Made by a program: the position numbers and the translations under genes. The notes under the pieces were generated by a model. That model had not been told where the DNA came from. It ran no database searches and worked only from the letters and a program-made list of their open reading frames with translations. A stretch of 64,000 bases of DNA from Burkholderia pseudomultivorans (GTDB lineage: Bacteria > Pseudomonadota > Gammaproteobacteria > Burkholderiales > Burkholderiaceae), in the NCBI RefSeq assembly GCF_001718415.1, contig NZ_CP013377.1:806001-870000 (forward strand), written 5' to 3'. This document shows positions 8,996 through 18,352 of this stretch, piece by piece (position 1 is the stretch's first letter; each line of letters starts with the position of its first letter).

Positions 8996-9802
8996 ATGCG
9001 GAAGCCCTATCGAGCAGTGCGGCGCTATCCACCCAATCCATGTGGGCGTGACTTTGTGGTGGGCGACGTCCATGGCTGCTTTTCTCAGCTGAGCGACGAA
9101 CTCGCGCGATTGAACTTTGATCCTGGTTGCGATCGGCTTTTCAGTGTCGGGGATCTCATCGATCGTGGTCATGAATCGGTGTTCGTGCTCGATGTAGTCG
9201 GTCGTTACAGGATAAAGGCAATACGCGGCAACCATGAGGACATGATTCTGCGCTGGTATCGCGGGGACGTGTCTAGCGACGTAATGTTCGAAAATGGTGG
9301 GGCATGGTTCATGAACATGGTCGACGGAAGTGGGCGAGCGAGACGGTTTGCCAACTTCATGTCGTCGTTGCCGTACGTGATCGAGATCGAAAGTCCGCAT
9401 GGCCTGATTGCGCTAGTGCATGCTGACGCCCCTTGTGGCGAGTGGGCTGATCTGACAACTCAGATCCAGCTAGAGGGGCCTGATGGCTTAATGCGCAGGC
9501 GCGTGCTATGGCAGCGTTCGCGCTGGCGTGGCGCCGGAGCCCGAGGATTTGGCGAATTATCGGCGCAGCTGAACAGCTTATTCGGCCTGCCTGCAGACGT
9601 CGCAAAACACACGACGCACGACCCGTATCAGTGGGTTCACGGTGTGGTCGCGGTCGTTGTCGGGCATACACCGGTTAAACGGCCGACTGCACGTGCCAAT
9701 GTCATCAACGTTGATACCGGGGCGGCATATGGCGGGTCGTTGACAGTTTTAGATCTTGCAGACGTGCCCCGAATACTTGCAGGGCAAGAGGCAGTGCTAT
9801 AG
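8996..9802 (+). CDS. PPP-family serine/threonine-type metallophosphatase
   Basis: A 268-residue protein with the full set of calcineurin-like phosphatase motifs: GDVHG (residues 23-27), GDLIDRG (52-58), RGNHE (about 77-81), a conserved His in LIALVHADAP and GHTPVKRP near the C terminus. These residues hold two metal ions. The size and layout fit the bacterial PrpA/lambda-phosphatase group, which removes phosphate from proteins or small phosphoesters. It is probably cargo of the mobile region. The natural substrate cannot be told from sequence. Confidence 0.85.
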   Translation: MRKPYRAVRRYPPNPCGRDFVVGDVHGCFSQLSDELARLNFDPGCDRLFSVGDLIDRGHESVFVLDVVGRYRIKAIRGNHEDMILRWYRGDVSSDVMFENGGAWFMNMVDGSGRARRFANFMSSLPYVIEIESPHGLIALVHADAPCGEWADLTTQIQLEGPDGLMRRRVLWQRSRWRGAGARGFGELSAQLNSLFGLPADVAKHTTHDPYQWVHGVVAVVVGHTPVKRPTARANVINVDTGAAYGGSLTVLDLADVPRILAGQEAVL

Positions 9803-10030
9803 CCCGTTGCAGTCGCAAATTGCGGCATTCACTGCGAGCCAGCCCATCGCAGTGGATTGCGCCACCGGACTGAGTTGCGTACTCAACCACCTAGTATGTT
9901 ATTCGGAGCAAGTATCCCCGGCCGCGAGCCGGTCCACTAAGTGGCTTGCGTCGCGGCAAGTTTATTGCAGTTGACTCCGATGATAGCGTCGACCGGCTGC
10001 TGATGCCGTAGGATCTGGCGGGCGCGGGGG

Positions 10031-11364
10031 TGTCAGGATTTCCGTGTTCAAGGCGGGTGGAGTAATTACACGGAAGGCCGAACGAATCGATCTGCGTAAA
10101 GGATAGCGAATTGGTTCATGGCCGTCTTCCAGTCGTGAGCGGCGCTCCCCCAGTTCGCGGTGATGTTGCGCAAGGCCAGCCAGATGAGCTTGGTGGCAGC
10201 CTCGTCGGTCGGGAAGTGACCACGGGTCTTGATGATCTTGCGCAACTGCGAGTTGATATTTTCAATCGCGTTCGTCGTGTAAATGATCTTGCGCACACCC
10301 GGCGGAAACGCAAAGAACGGGATCACGCGATCCCAGGCGTTGCGCCACGCGCTACTGACAGTCGGGAATTTCTGACCCCACGGCCCATCCGCAAACGCAT
10401 CGAGTTCGGCCTGAGCGGCTTCCGCGCTGGGAGCGGCGTAGATCGGCTTGATCGCCGCGGCCAAGCCTCGGCGGTCCTTCCAACTGGCGTAATCGAGGCT
10501 GTTGCGGATGAGGTGGACGATGCAGGTCTGCAGCGTGGTGGCCGGGAACACGGCGGCCAGCGCTTCGGGCATGCCCTTGAGCCCGTCCGTGACGGCAATC
10601 AGGATGTCGTGAACGCCGCGCGTCTTCAGATCGTTGAACACCTTCATCCAGAACTTGGCCCCCTCGGTATTCTCGATCCACAGGCCCAGGATTTCCCGCG
10701 TGCCGTCGGGCAGCACGCCCAGCGCCAGATAGACCGCCTTGTTGCGCACGACGGCGTCTTCGCGAATCTTGACCCGCAGTGCGTCGAAAAACACGACCGG
10801 ATACATCGGCTCAAGCGGTCGGGCCTGCCAGGCGGTTACTTCGGCCATGACCTCGTCGGTGACCGAACTGATGAAGTCGGGCGAGACCTCGGTGCCGTAC
10901 TGTTCCAGCAAGAAGCCCTGAATCTCGCGTACGGTCATGCCTCGGGCATACATGGCGACGATCTTGTCGTCGAAGCCCGTGAAGCGCCGTTCGTGCTTGG
11001 GAATCAGGATGGGTTCGAAGCTGCCGTCGCGGTCACGCGGCACCTCGATACGGATCGGGCCGTCTTCGGTCAGAACCGTCTTGGCCCCTTTGCCGTTGCG
11101 CTGATTCGTGGCGTTGACCGGCTTGGCAGCACCGGGAGGGTAGCCGAGATGATGGTTCATCTCGCCGCCCAGCGCCCGTTCGATCAGCGCCTTCTTGAGC
11201 GCCAGCGTCGCGGCGTTGATGGCTTCGGCCGTCATCGGACCGTTGCCGAACTGCTCGAGCAGCTCGGCCGGAATCGCCGGCAGAGCCGCCGGCTGGGCTT
11301 TCGGTTTGCGAGGCATAAACTCTCCTTGGGAGCATGTTATGCCTTAAACACAAAATTCCTGACA
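10031..11364 (-). mobile_element. IS256-family insertion sequence
   Basis: About 1334 bp. The left end at 10031 begins TGTCAGGATTTCCGTGTTCA and the right end at 11364, read on the other strand, begins TGTCAGGAATTTTGTGTTTA; both continue AAGGC, so most of the first 24 positions match. A single transposase gene fills it on the minus strand. The 8 or 9 bases on each side do not match, so no target duplication is visible. The copy may have undergone recombination or deletion at one side, and directly to its right is a stub of a recombinase gene. Confidence 0.85.
10066..11316 (-). CDS. IS256-family transposase
   Basis: A 416-residue DDE transposase. Acidic residues are in VVFFDALRVKIRED, LIAVTDGLKGMPEA and TTNAIENINSQLRK. 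The region LQTCIVHLIRNSL between the second Asp and the Glu is the C/D-x2-H signature of IS256 (Mutator-like) enzymes. The start is ATG 11316 (MPRKPKAQP) with GGAGA a few bases upstream. The gene is full-length and probably active. Confidence 0.93.
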   Translation of the reverse strand: MPRKPKAQPAALPAIPAELLEQFGNGPMTAEAINAATLALKKALIERALGGEMNHHLGYPPGAAKPVNATNQRNGKGAKTVLTEDGPIRIEVPRDRDGSFEPILIPKHERRFTGFDDKIVAMYARGMTVREIQGFLLEQYGTEVSPDFISSVTDEVMAEVTAWQARPLEPMYPVVFFDALRVKIREDAVVRNKAVYLALGVLPDGTREILGLWIENTEGAKFWMKVFNDLKTRGVHDILIAVTDGLKGMPEALAAVFPATTLQTCIVHLIRNSLDYASWKDRRGLAAAIKPIYAAPSAEAAQAELDAFADGPWGQKFPTVSSAWRNAWDRVIPFFAFPPGVRKIIYTTNAIENINSQLRKIIKTRGHFPTDEAATKLIWLALRNITANWGSAAHDWKTAMNQFAILYADRFVRPSV

Positions 11365-11411
11365 GGCCCGCGGGCGCGCGCGGCGCCAATCGCGCGCCGG
11401 CGTATCCGTAA

Positions 11412-11540
11412 GTCTCGGCGGCCCACGACCTCGACGCGGTGTTCGCGTACCTCCACCGCTACGGTGGTCAGGCCGCGACGCAGCGCGCGTACTGGCGCGA
11501 GCTCGAGCGTTTCGTGCGTTGGGGGGCTCGAGTGCCGTAG
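11412..11540 (+). pseudogene. Fragment of a tyrosine recombinase (integrase)
   Basis: A short open stretch encodes 42 residues ending at TAG 11540. The segment DLDAVFAYLHRYGGQAATQR followed by AYWRELERFVRW is the SAM-like core-binding domain of phage-type integrases, where such proteins contact DNA before the catalytic domain. There is a stop just upstream at 11409 and no catalytic domain downstream. It is a leftover, probably cut by the IS256 insertion or a linked deletion. Confidence 0.6.
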
Positions 11541-11545
11541 AGCGA

Positions 11546-11671
11546 AATAATTCTGTCACTTCGAGTCCTTGTGGATCAAGGCCTCCGGCCCGCGAACTGA
11601 CGACTTTATTGGCGGTCCCTTCAAAATAATTTCGTCAATTCGCCTACGTCCGCATTAAATTTGTCAACTCG
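11546..11671. repeat. Four 18-bp repeats, likely transposase-binding sites at an element end
   Basis: Three copies read left to right: AATAATTCTGTCACTTCG (11546-11563), AATAATTTCGTCAATTCG (11625-11642) and ATTAAATTTGTCAACTCG (11654-11671). A fourth, inverted copy lies at 11593-11610 (CGAACTGACGACTTTATT). The shared form is CGARTTGACRAAATTATT on the other strand. Arrays of such TGAC-containing sites mark the ends of Tn7/Tn5053-like elements, where TnsB/TniA binds, and their orientation fits a right end. The inverted copy is unexpected. A clear terminal TGT...ACA pair was not found, so the exact end is open. Confidence 0.55.
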
Positions 11672-11971
11672 CGTTGTGGACCAAGCGTTCCGGCGGTAAC
11701 GTCCTGATTTCTAGTCCGATTGTCGACGCAGCGCTCGGCCGGTCGAAGCGCCAAGGACAGACGGGATGCTCTCTGCCTTGAGCCAGTCCCCTATGTTTGG
11801 AAAGCAGTGTTGCCGGACGTCCGGGGCCGATTGTGTCTGGCTGCTCGCGGTCATCAGCTGTCGTCGATCGGCGCATGCCATACTTCGCAGCAGAAAGGCG
11901 TTCGATGAGTCAGCAGCATGCCTCTCTGGCGCCGGACGCACCAGGTGATGCTGACGCCGTTCTCTTGATCC
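11672..11971. other. Gene-free stretch before the giant STAND gene
   Basis: About 300 bases without a frame I would call a gene. It must hold the promoter of the following gene. No strong ribosome-binding site was seen before either candidate start. Confidence 0.45.
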
Positions 11972-14900
11972 ATGTTGGCATCAACTATTCAATCCGATTC
12001 CATGGCCCCGAAAGAGCCCAAAAAGCCGAATCCATCCACCGCTGTAGCTCCTGCAACGGCGCCGGCGGAAGGCGAACGCCGAGCGCTCCGTGGATATATC
12101 GGCCAGTATGAGCGGGCAGGCGCTGCCATCTACGCAGCGCTCGAGCGCGACGAGCTGCTCTGGATCGGCGTCGCCGACCGCAACGCGGGTATTGCCGACG
12201 ACCTGGTACTTGGCTTCGATGGACTGGTCGTCGGCCACCAGTTCAAGACGTCCAAGTTCCCGGGGACCTTCACTGTTGAGACGCTGTTTACTGGTGCCAA
12301 TGGCCTCTGGAAGCCCCTTGTTCATGCTTGGCAATGCCTGCGAAAGGACAACCCGGGAAGCCGTGTCGAGATTCGCTTGGTCATCAACGATTTTCCATCG
12401 ACTACTGACAAGCCAGGCGACGGCACGCCGCCCCACAGCGCGGCATTTCTTGAAGAGTTCCAGCAGCATACACATCGGTCGCTGGCGGATTGGTACACGC
12501 CGGAATGGAGCCGACTGATCAATCACCTACGCCGGGAAGCTAGCCTGAGTGATGGCGACTTCGAACAGTTCTTGCACAGCCTCCGTGTGCTGTGCGGAGC
12601 TGCGGCGGACTTCGTCCTATCGCACAAGCTGAACGCCGAGCAGGCACGACAGGCATCCGAGATTGCCAGCGTACTGCCCAAGCTGGTCGTCGACGCACGC
12701 GACAAGGACAGGTGGACGCGTGACGAGCTGCTTCGTGAGCTTGGCTGGCGCGATCCCGCCAAGACGCTGCTCATCCATCGGTTCCCAGTCGGCGCCTATG
12801 TCCAGCGCAACCGCGACACTGAGGTCAAGCTACTAGCCGCGTTGCAAACCACCGCCCAGGGCTACGTCTCACTCATAGGTCCGCCTGGCTCCGGGAAATC
12901 CACCCTCCTACAGGTGGCACTGGCCACCGAAGCAAATATCCGGCTCGTCCGCTACCTCGCGTACGTGCCGGGCGCTGCCCAGGGCGTGGGACGCGGAGAG
13001 GCCGACAACTTTCTGACCGATGTTGGCACGCAGCTGCGCAACAGCGGTTTGATTGGACTGCGTCTTCGCGATGACTCGCTGCATGAGCGACGCGAACAGT
13101 TCGGCGTCCTGGTGCGGCAGGCTGGGGAACGCTTCGACCGCGACGGGATCCGAACGATCATCGTCGTCGACGGGCTCGACCATGTGCCTCGCGAAGAGCG
13201 GCCGACCAATTCGCTGCTGGGCGAGCTACCTCTTCCCGCGGCTATCCCAAATGGGGTTGTGTTCGTCCTCGGCACGCAGCGCCTGGATCTCGCGAATCTG
13301 AAGCCCGCCGTTAAGGAACAAGCAGAGAAGAGCGAGCGGCTGGTCCTCATGAGCCCCCTCGGCCGCGAGGAGGTCGCTCGGATGGCGGATGCGCTTGGCC
13401 TGCCTACCGACATTCCGCGACTAGAGCTAAGCAAGCTCACGCATGGTCACCCGCTGGCAACGCGCTACTTGATTCAGGCACTGATGCACGCGGACGGAGT
13501 CGGCCGCGTGCACCTACTCAGTGGCGCGATGCCGTTCGAAGGTGACATTGAGACCGTGTATACCGCCGCCTGGCGCGAAATCGCAAGCGACAGCGATGCC
13601 ATGGACGTGCTGGGCTTCATCGCCCGGGCTGAGGCGCCCATGGACCTGCGGCTGCTGACCACGATAGTCAAGGAGTCCGCGATTGAACGCGCCCTAGTCG
13701 TTGCACGGCACCTGCTCCGCAGTTCATCCCAGGGATGGAGCGTTTTCCACAACAGCTTCAGGCTGTTCGTCATCGCACAACCGCGAACCCGCCTCGGAAG
13801 TGTCGACGCCGAATATTCCCAGCGCGCGTATCGCGACCTCGCCGAGCTGGCGAAGAACGCGCCGCACGAATCGGCGCAGCGATGGCTCGAGCTGCGCTAC
13901 CGCGCCCGTGCCGGCGACGGTGCCGATGTACTGGCATTAGCGATGCCCGCTCGCTTCAGGCGGCAACTGGCCGACGGGCGCTCTATCGCCGAAATCCACG
14001 CCGATATCCGGCTGGCACTGCTAGCAGTGCGCGGAACGCATGATGCGACCGCCTTCACACGGCTACTGCTGTGTCGTGACGAAGTGGGGCGGCGCGAAAC
14101 AGCTCTTGAGTATGCCAACCAGCTTCCGCTGGCGATGCTGGCGGTCGGGGACATTGATTCAGCCCTTTCTTTCGTGCAGTACTTCCCCACCCAGGGCTAC
14201 GAGGTTGTCGACGTCCTGTTGAAGCGAGGTGACTTCGAGCGCGCGAAGGAGCTATTTGAAAGCATCGAGCCACTATCACAGCTCCATACGTCCAAGTTCG
14301 AGAACCACGGGCACGACCACAACATCAAGGAATTCGAGAGGTGGGTGAGGCGCGCCATCCATTTCCGAGACACGGAGCAGGTCCAGACAGCGATTGACCA
14401 TCTCACCGCAGAGGGGCTACGCCAGCCCGAGAGGCTGGATCCAGAAACTGTCGCCGCGCTGCGCCGGCATTTGAGGAGGGAAGCCGCAGAGGCGACGCTC
14501 CTCCAGGAGATTGACGCCGATCCACAAGAACTCTGCAACAAGCTCGGGGTAGTCGACGAAGACAAGCCGTCTGTGATGGCTTACGCAGGGCTTGTGGCAA
14601 ATCAGCGTGGCGACGTCGCGCAAGCGCTTGCCTTGTTTGACGCCGCTACCACCCTTCCTGGCTTCGGAGAGGTGCCCAACGGTTACCGCCGCCGTATGGC
14701 ACTGATTGCATTCCAAGCTGGCCGTCGTGACCTAGCCGAGATCCTGTTCGACAAGTTGAGTGCACCGATGATCTCCATATGCGACGACGAGGTGAACCTG
14801 GCTGGGCTGGGTTATCTGGTCGGCGCGGTGATGCATCACGCAAGGCTTTGCACGCTGCTCAACAAGCCGCTGCCAAGCGCGATACAGTCGAAGCATGCCT

Positions 14901-17900
14901 TCCTTCATCCGTTCCAGCAGCACGCGTCGACAATAGGCGTGCTTCTAGGTCGCGCCGCTCTCGACAACGCGACCGTGCAGGCTGGCAGCGTCCAGGCCGA
15001 AGCCCGCGTTGCCCTTGGGTACGTGCTACGTCTGACGTCAGAAGGCGGTACCGAGTCATATCGCATCCGGCAGGCCTTCAAAGCGACCCCTGTGCTAGCG
15101 CAAGCGCTGCTCACGCTCGGCGCCAAATGTGGCGAGGATGAGTACCGCACAGTACTCCGAGAAATTGACGCAGCCATCTCCTCATCGATCCTGGGAGGCA
15201 CTGCATATCTACGGCGCCGGCTGTCCGTCGATGCGTATCGGATTGACGGTGATCGCGCGGGGGCCGTCGACCGGCTCAACGGCCTCGTGACGGAGCTTCA
15301 AGAGAGCACGCCGAGCGAACAGATTGACGGGCTGGCGGATTTGGCCATCGCGTTGGCTGCGGTCGGGGACGTCGAACGGGCGAAGCAGTTGCTGGCGGCA
15401 GTTCCGGAGCAATGCCTTGGCTACGCGCTGGCTCCTAAAAAAGACCCACAGTACGCAATCTGGCGAGACATCCTGGTCCTTGCGAACGCCGCTGATCCAG
15501 AGAACCGTGTCAAACGCGTCTCAAACTTGATGCGCCAGGTCGGCGGCATGACCGAAACGGAAGGGTCGTCGGCCGCGCAACGCCTGACGATGTCGCTCAT
15601 AGAAGAAGCGATGCAGGTCGGGCCTCGCTTCGGCTTCGAGGTGTCAAAGACACTGGCGGATTGGCATCTGATCGGGTGGCCGAACCGCATCGACCTACTC
15701 ATGACGGGGATGGTTCGGCGAAGCCCTGAGCTCGTCTTGCCTTGCGCTACCATCTGGTGCGGGCTCTGCCTACCGTTCTACATGGAACCGTACTACCGGG
15801 ATCCGTATCACGTCGGCGACTTCATCGACAGCGCCGCCAACGCTGCAGGCCCGAGCCAGATTGAGCCGCTCACGCTGATGCTATTGGAGGCGATCGAAGT
15901 AGCAAGCAGAGCACACGAGAGGGTCGGACTGCTCCAGCGCCTTCGCACTGCGGCCGGAAGACATGAGTTCTCGCCCTCGGGGCTTGAAGCCGCTGTAGCC
16001 AGATGGATGTCAGAAGCGCCGGAACCTCGACACTCGTATACGCCCAGCAAGTACGACTCGGAGGCCACCCTCGAGGATCTTGAACGCGCGTTTGAAGCGG
16101 ATGGTGACAAGCTGGACTACAACGCCCCGTACCGTTTCAGAGATCTGGCCGAGAAAGCTCCACTCCATTTAGTGCGGAGGATATTTGAGCGTTGGCAGGT
16201 CTTGCGGGACAACGCGCGCTGCCGCTTCCTGATGGTGAAACGGTTGGCTGCGGCGGGTGAGGTTGAGTACGCCAAGAACCTGATGCAGGGCTACGAGACA
16301 AGCACGGAACCCTGGAGCTCCTGGAGCCAATGGATGGGCGGAGGCAAGTTCTTCTACTTTGAGGCGAAGAAGCTCTTGGAGGGACCATCCACATCCCCTG
16401 TCGCCTTCGACAACATCGTCGATTCAGTGACAGCGGGCGAGGAGAATATCCAGTCGTTGCTGACAGAGCTGGATTCGATATTGCCAGTAATTAGCGCGAC
16501 GCCGGACTGGCCGGCCATATGGTCACTGCTTGAGGAGCAGATGGCCTGCACTCGCGAGTTCCAGCTGGGACGGTCATTCCAGCCGAGCGAGCTACCGCTC
16601 AGCGACACGGATCTTCTGCAGGACTTGCTGCACTTTGCCTATCGGTTGCCCGTCGCCGAAGTTCAGCGACACGCACGCAACTGCACGCTGCGCTTGGCAG
16701 GGCAAGCCGGACACGGTCAAGCTTTGTTCACGTCCCTTATGCGGCGACTTCTAACCGGCGATTCCGATGCCCCCCTGCAAGCGCTCGGAACGCTGCTGGC
16801 CGTTGACAGCGCGGACCTCGCGCCTGAGCTGGGCACTGCCGTGGCTGCGTTGGTCAGTCACCGCGATATCTCGGTGGCAGAGTCAGCCGCGCTCTTGTCG
16901 CATCGGTGGGGGGTGGCAGTATCCTTGGACGCGAAGCCACTGCCGCTCTTCTACAGCCTCGAACTGGAGGCCCCCTCAGAGGGCGACCATGCCTTCAAGG
17001 ACGAGAGAACTGGTGCGATGCGAGTTGAGTCGCTGCTTGGCTGGACCCAGATGCTACGCTCGACAGCACAGCACCTTGCGCACGCTGCAGGCGTCGACGA
17101 GATGACAATCCGCCGACGCGCGGCGATGCTCATCCAAGATTGGGGCGGACTTGAGGCATTCGGGCCTTCTGGTGTCGAAAGGCTTGAGGCTCAGCTTCGC
17201 GCCCTTGACATGCAGATCACATACCTGAAGCCCCATGCCTACATTGCCATTACCGCCCTTCGCCATGTCGCGGGAGAGCTACGGTTGGCAGGCAGGCTGA
17301 ACGGCCGCGACAGGCCGACGCTGTTGGAGCGTTTGGGTTGCCCTCTTCCGCCTCGGCCGCTGAAGTTCCCGCAAGTGCGCCCCGAATGGATTCGCATGCC
17401 GCTCTTGGACCGACATGTGGGTTGGTCCGAGCGAGAGCAGAAGTGGGTTGACGAGGTCGACAGCGACGTTGCTTCCGTCCCGGCACACCACGATGGTCAA
17501 GTCGTGGCTGAGGTGTCGCGTATCAAAATTTTCAAGCCACGCCAGTCAGAGCGTCGCCTCTACCGATTTCGAGCACCCTCGGCACAAATTGACAGGGAAG
17601 ACTTCGACCAGTGCTATGCCACGTTTCCACTCGCTGTCTGGCTAGGCAAGCATGTCGCCCTCGACAATGAACTGGCGCCAACGCTGGTAAGACGAGTTGT
17701 TTGCTCTGTGGACATGGGCTTTGACGCAGCGGCCTATCCGTTCGCGTTGTGCCCGAACTGGGTGAAGAGGCTTCGTTGGCACACCCATGACGAAGAACCG
17801 AGCGTCTTCCTCAACGCGAGCGGGGCTGTAGTCGCAAAGCTCTATTGGTGGCGTGACGCTGGCCCAGTTGACATCGATGCGGAGTCTCAGTGGGGCGAGG

Positions 17901-18061
17901 GTTGCTACCTCGTTCTGACGTCGACAGGCCTCGAACAGCTCACCGCTAGCAGTGGTAAGCTGGCCTTGGTCATCAATGTGTTTGCAAGCAGGCAGATCAA
18001 GCAACCAAGCAGCCACGGGCAATCTCTCCTAAAGACGGCGAAAAACAGCTACTCAGTCTAA
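11972..18061 (+). CDS. Giant STAND NTPase with N-terminal nuclease-like domain, likely anti-phage (Avs-like)
   Basis: 2029 residues from ATG 11972; ATG 12002 (MAPKEPKK) is an equal alternative. Residues about 50-200 look like a Cap4/DUF4297-type PD-(D/E)xK nuclease: GYIGQYERAGAAIY, acidic D76/D77, then Q90-F91-K92 in GHQFKTSKFPG. An NTPase core follows with Walker A GPPGSGKST (303-311) and Walker B IIVVDGLDHV (D400, D403). The remaining 1400 residues are helical and repeat-like, probably TPR-type sensors (many A-x2-L and LAxxGD patterns). Nuclease-STAND-repeat order is that of Avs proteins, which detect phage proteins and then cut DNA. It stands alone on the plus strand, facing another nuclease-NTPase unit. 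Function is inferred from architecture; the trigger is unknown. Confidence 0.75.
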   Translation: MLASTIQSDSMAPKEPKKPNPSTAVAPATAPAEGERRALRGYIGQYERAGAAIYAALERDELLWIGVADRNAGIADDLVLGFDGLVVGHQFKTSKFPGTFTVETLFTGANGLWKPLVHAWQCLRKDNPGSRVEIRLVINDFPSTTDKPGDGTPPHSAAFLEEFQQHTHRSLADWYTPEWSRLINHLRREASLSDGDFEQFLHSLRVLCGAAADFVLSHKLNAEQARQASEIASVLPKLVVDARDKDRWTRDELLRELGWRDPAKTLLIHRFPVGAYVQRNRDTEVKLLAALQTTAQGYVSLIGPPGSGKSTLLQVALATEANIRLVRYLAYVPGAAQGVGRGEADNFLTDVGTQLRNSGLIGLRLRDDSLHERREQFGVLVRQAGERFDRDGIRTIIVVDGLDHVPREERPTNSLLGELPLPAAIPNGVVFVLGTQRLDLANLKPAVKEQAEKSERLVLMSPLGREEVARMADALGLPTDIPRLELSKLTHGHPLATRYLIQALMHADGVGRVHLLSGAMPFEGDIETVYTAAWREIASDSDAMDVLGFIARAEAPMDLRLLTTIVKESAIERALVVARHLLRSSSQGWSVFHNSFRLFVIAQPRTRLGSVDAEYSQRAYRDLAELAKNAPHESAQRWLELRYRARAGDGADVLALAMPARFRRQLADGRSIAEIHADIRLALLAVRGTHDATAFTRLLLCRDEVGRRETALEYANQLPLAMLAVGDIDSALSFVQYFPTQGYEVVDVLLKRGDFERAKELFESIEPLSQLHTSKFENHGHDHNIKEFERWVRRAIHFRDTEQVQTAIDHLTAEGLRQPERLDPETVAALRRHLRREAAEATLLQEIDADPQELCNKLGVVDEDKPSVMAYAGLVANQRGDVAQALALFDAATTLPGFGEVPNGYRRRMALIAFQAGRRDLAEILFDKLSAPMISICDDEVNLAGLGYLVGAVMHHARLCTLLNKPLPSAIQSKHAFLHPFQQHASTIGVLLGRAALDNATVQAGSVQAEARVALGYVLRLTSEGGTESYRIRQAFKATPVLAQALLTLGAKCGEDEYRTVLREIDAAISSSILGGTAYLRRRLSVDAYRIDGDRAGAVDRLNGLVTELQESTPSEQIDGLADLAIALAAVGDVERAKQLLAAVPEQCLGYALAPKKDPQYAIWRDILVLANAADPENRVKRVSNLMRQVGGMTETEGSSAAQRLTMSLIEEAMQVGPRFGFEVSKTLADWHLIGWPNRIDLLMTGMVRRSPELVLPCATIWCGLCLPFYMEPYYRDPYHVGDFIDSAANAAGPSQIEPLTLMLLEAIEVASRAHERVGLLQRLRTAAGRHEFSPSGLEAAVARWMSEAPEPRHSYTPSKYDSEATLEDLERAFEADGDKLDYNAPYRFRDLAEKAPLHLVRRIFERWQVLRDNARCRFLMVKRLAAAGEVEYAKNLMQGYETSTEPWSSWSQWMGGGKFFYFEAKKLLEGPSTSPVAFDNIVDSVTAGEENIQSLLTELDSILPVISATPDWPAIWSLLEEQMACTREFQLGRSFQPSELPLSDTDLLQDLLHFAYRLPVAEVQRHARNCTLRLAGQAGHGQALFTSLMRRLLTGDSDAPLQALGTLLAVDSADLAPELGTAVAALVSHRDISVAESAALLSHRWGVAVSLDAKPLPLFYSLELEAPSEGDHAFKDERTGAMRVESLLGWTQMLRSTAQHLAHAAGVDEMTIRRRAAMLIQDWGGLEAFGPSGVERLEAQLRALDMQITYLKPHAYIAITALRHVAGELRLAGRLNGRDRPTLLERLGCPLPPRPLKFPQVRPEWIRMPLLDRHVGWSEREQKWVDEVDSDVASVPAHHDGQVVAEVSRIKIFKPRQSERRLYRFRAPSAQIDREDFDQCYATFPLAVWLGKHVALDNELAPTLVRRVVCSVDMGFDAAAYPFALCPNWVKRLRWHTHDEEPSVFLNASGAVVAKLYWWRDAGPVDIDAESQWGEGCYLVLTSTGLEQLTASSGKLALVINVFASRQIKQPSSHGQSLLKTAKNSYSV

Positions 18062-18261
18062 GCCGTCCACATTCAGCTGACCGCGATCGCCTGCGGATTC
18101 AACCCGTCGATGCAACGAATTGATGAAAGCACTCAGCCCATTTTTCAAAAAGTCTTTCTGAATTCAACATCACATCATCGCATCGATCCCCGTCTGGCCG
18201 TCTAACAAGCGGTGTTTTTTTTGAAACGCGCCACAAAACTCCTTACGGCTATTGCAGCCAA

Positions 18262-18292
18262 AATTGACGGGCCAAATTGCCGTTAATTTTTT
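18262..18292 (+). terminator. Possible terminator after the giant STAND gene
   Basis: An imperfect inverted repeat AATTGACGG / CCGTTAATT with a 9-base loop is followed by a T run and AT-rich DNA, about 200 bases after the stop at 18061 and between convergent genes. The 200-base distance makes the assignment uncertain. Confidence 0.35.
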
Positions 18293-18352
18293 AATATATT
18301 GGTTATACTAATGAATCAGCGTATCTCCGTAGATTCATTCTGCGCCTTGCGA

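Noticed and set aside
10023..11372. Target duplication around the IS256 element
   Set aside because: The 8-9 bases on the two sides do not match under any placement of the ends that I tried.
10111..11550. 479-codon open frame opposite the IS256 transposase
   Set aside because: Antisense shadow of an intact transposase.
11711..11941. 76-codon minus-strand frame before the giant STAND gene
   Set aside because: No family similarity and competing frames of similar length on both strands.
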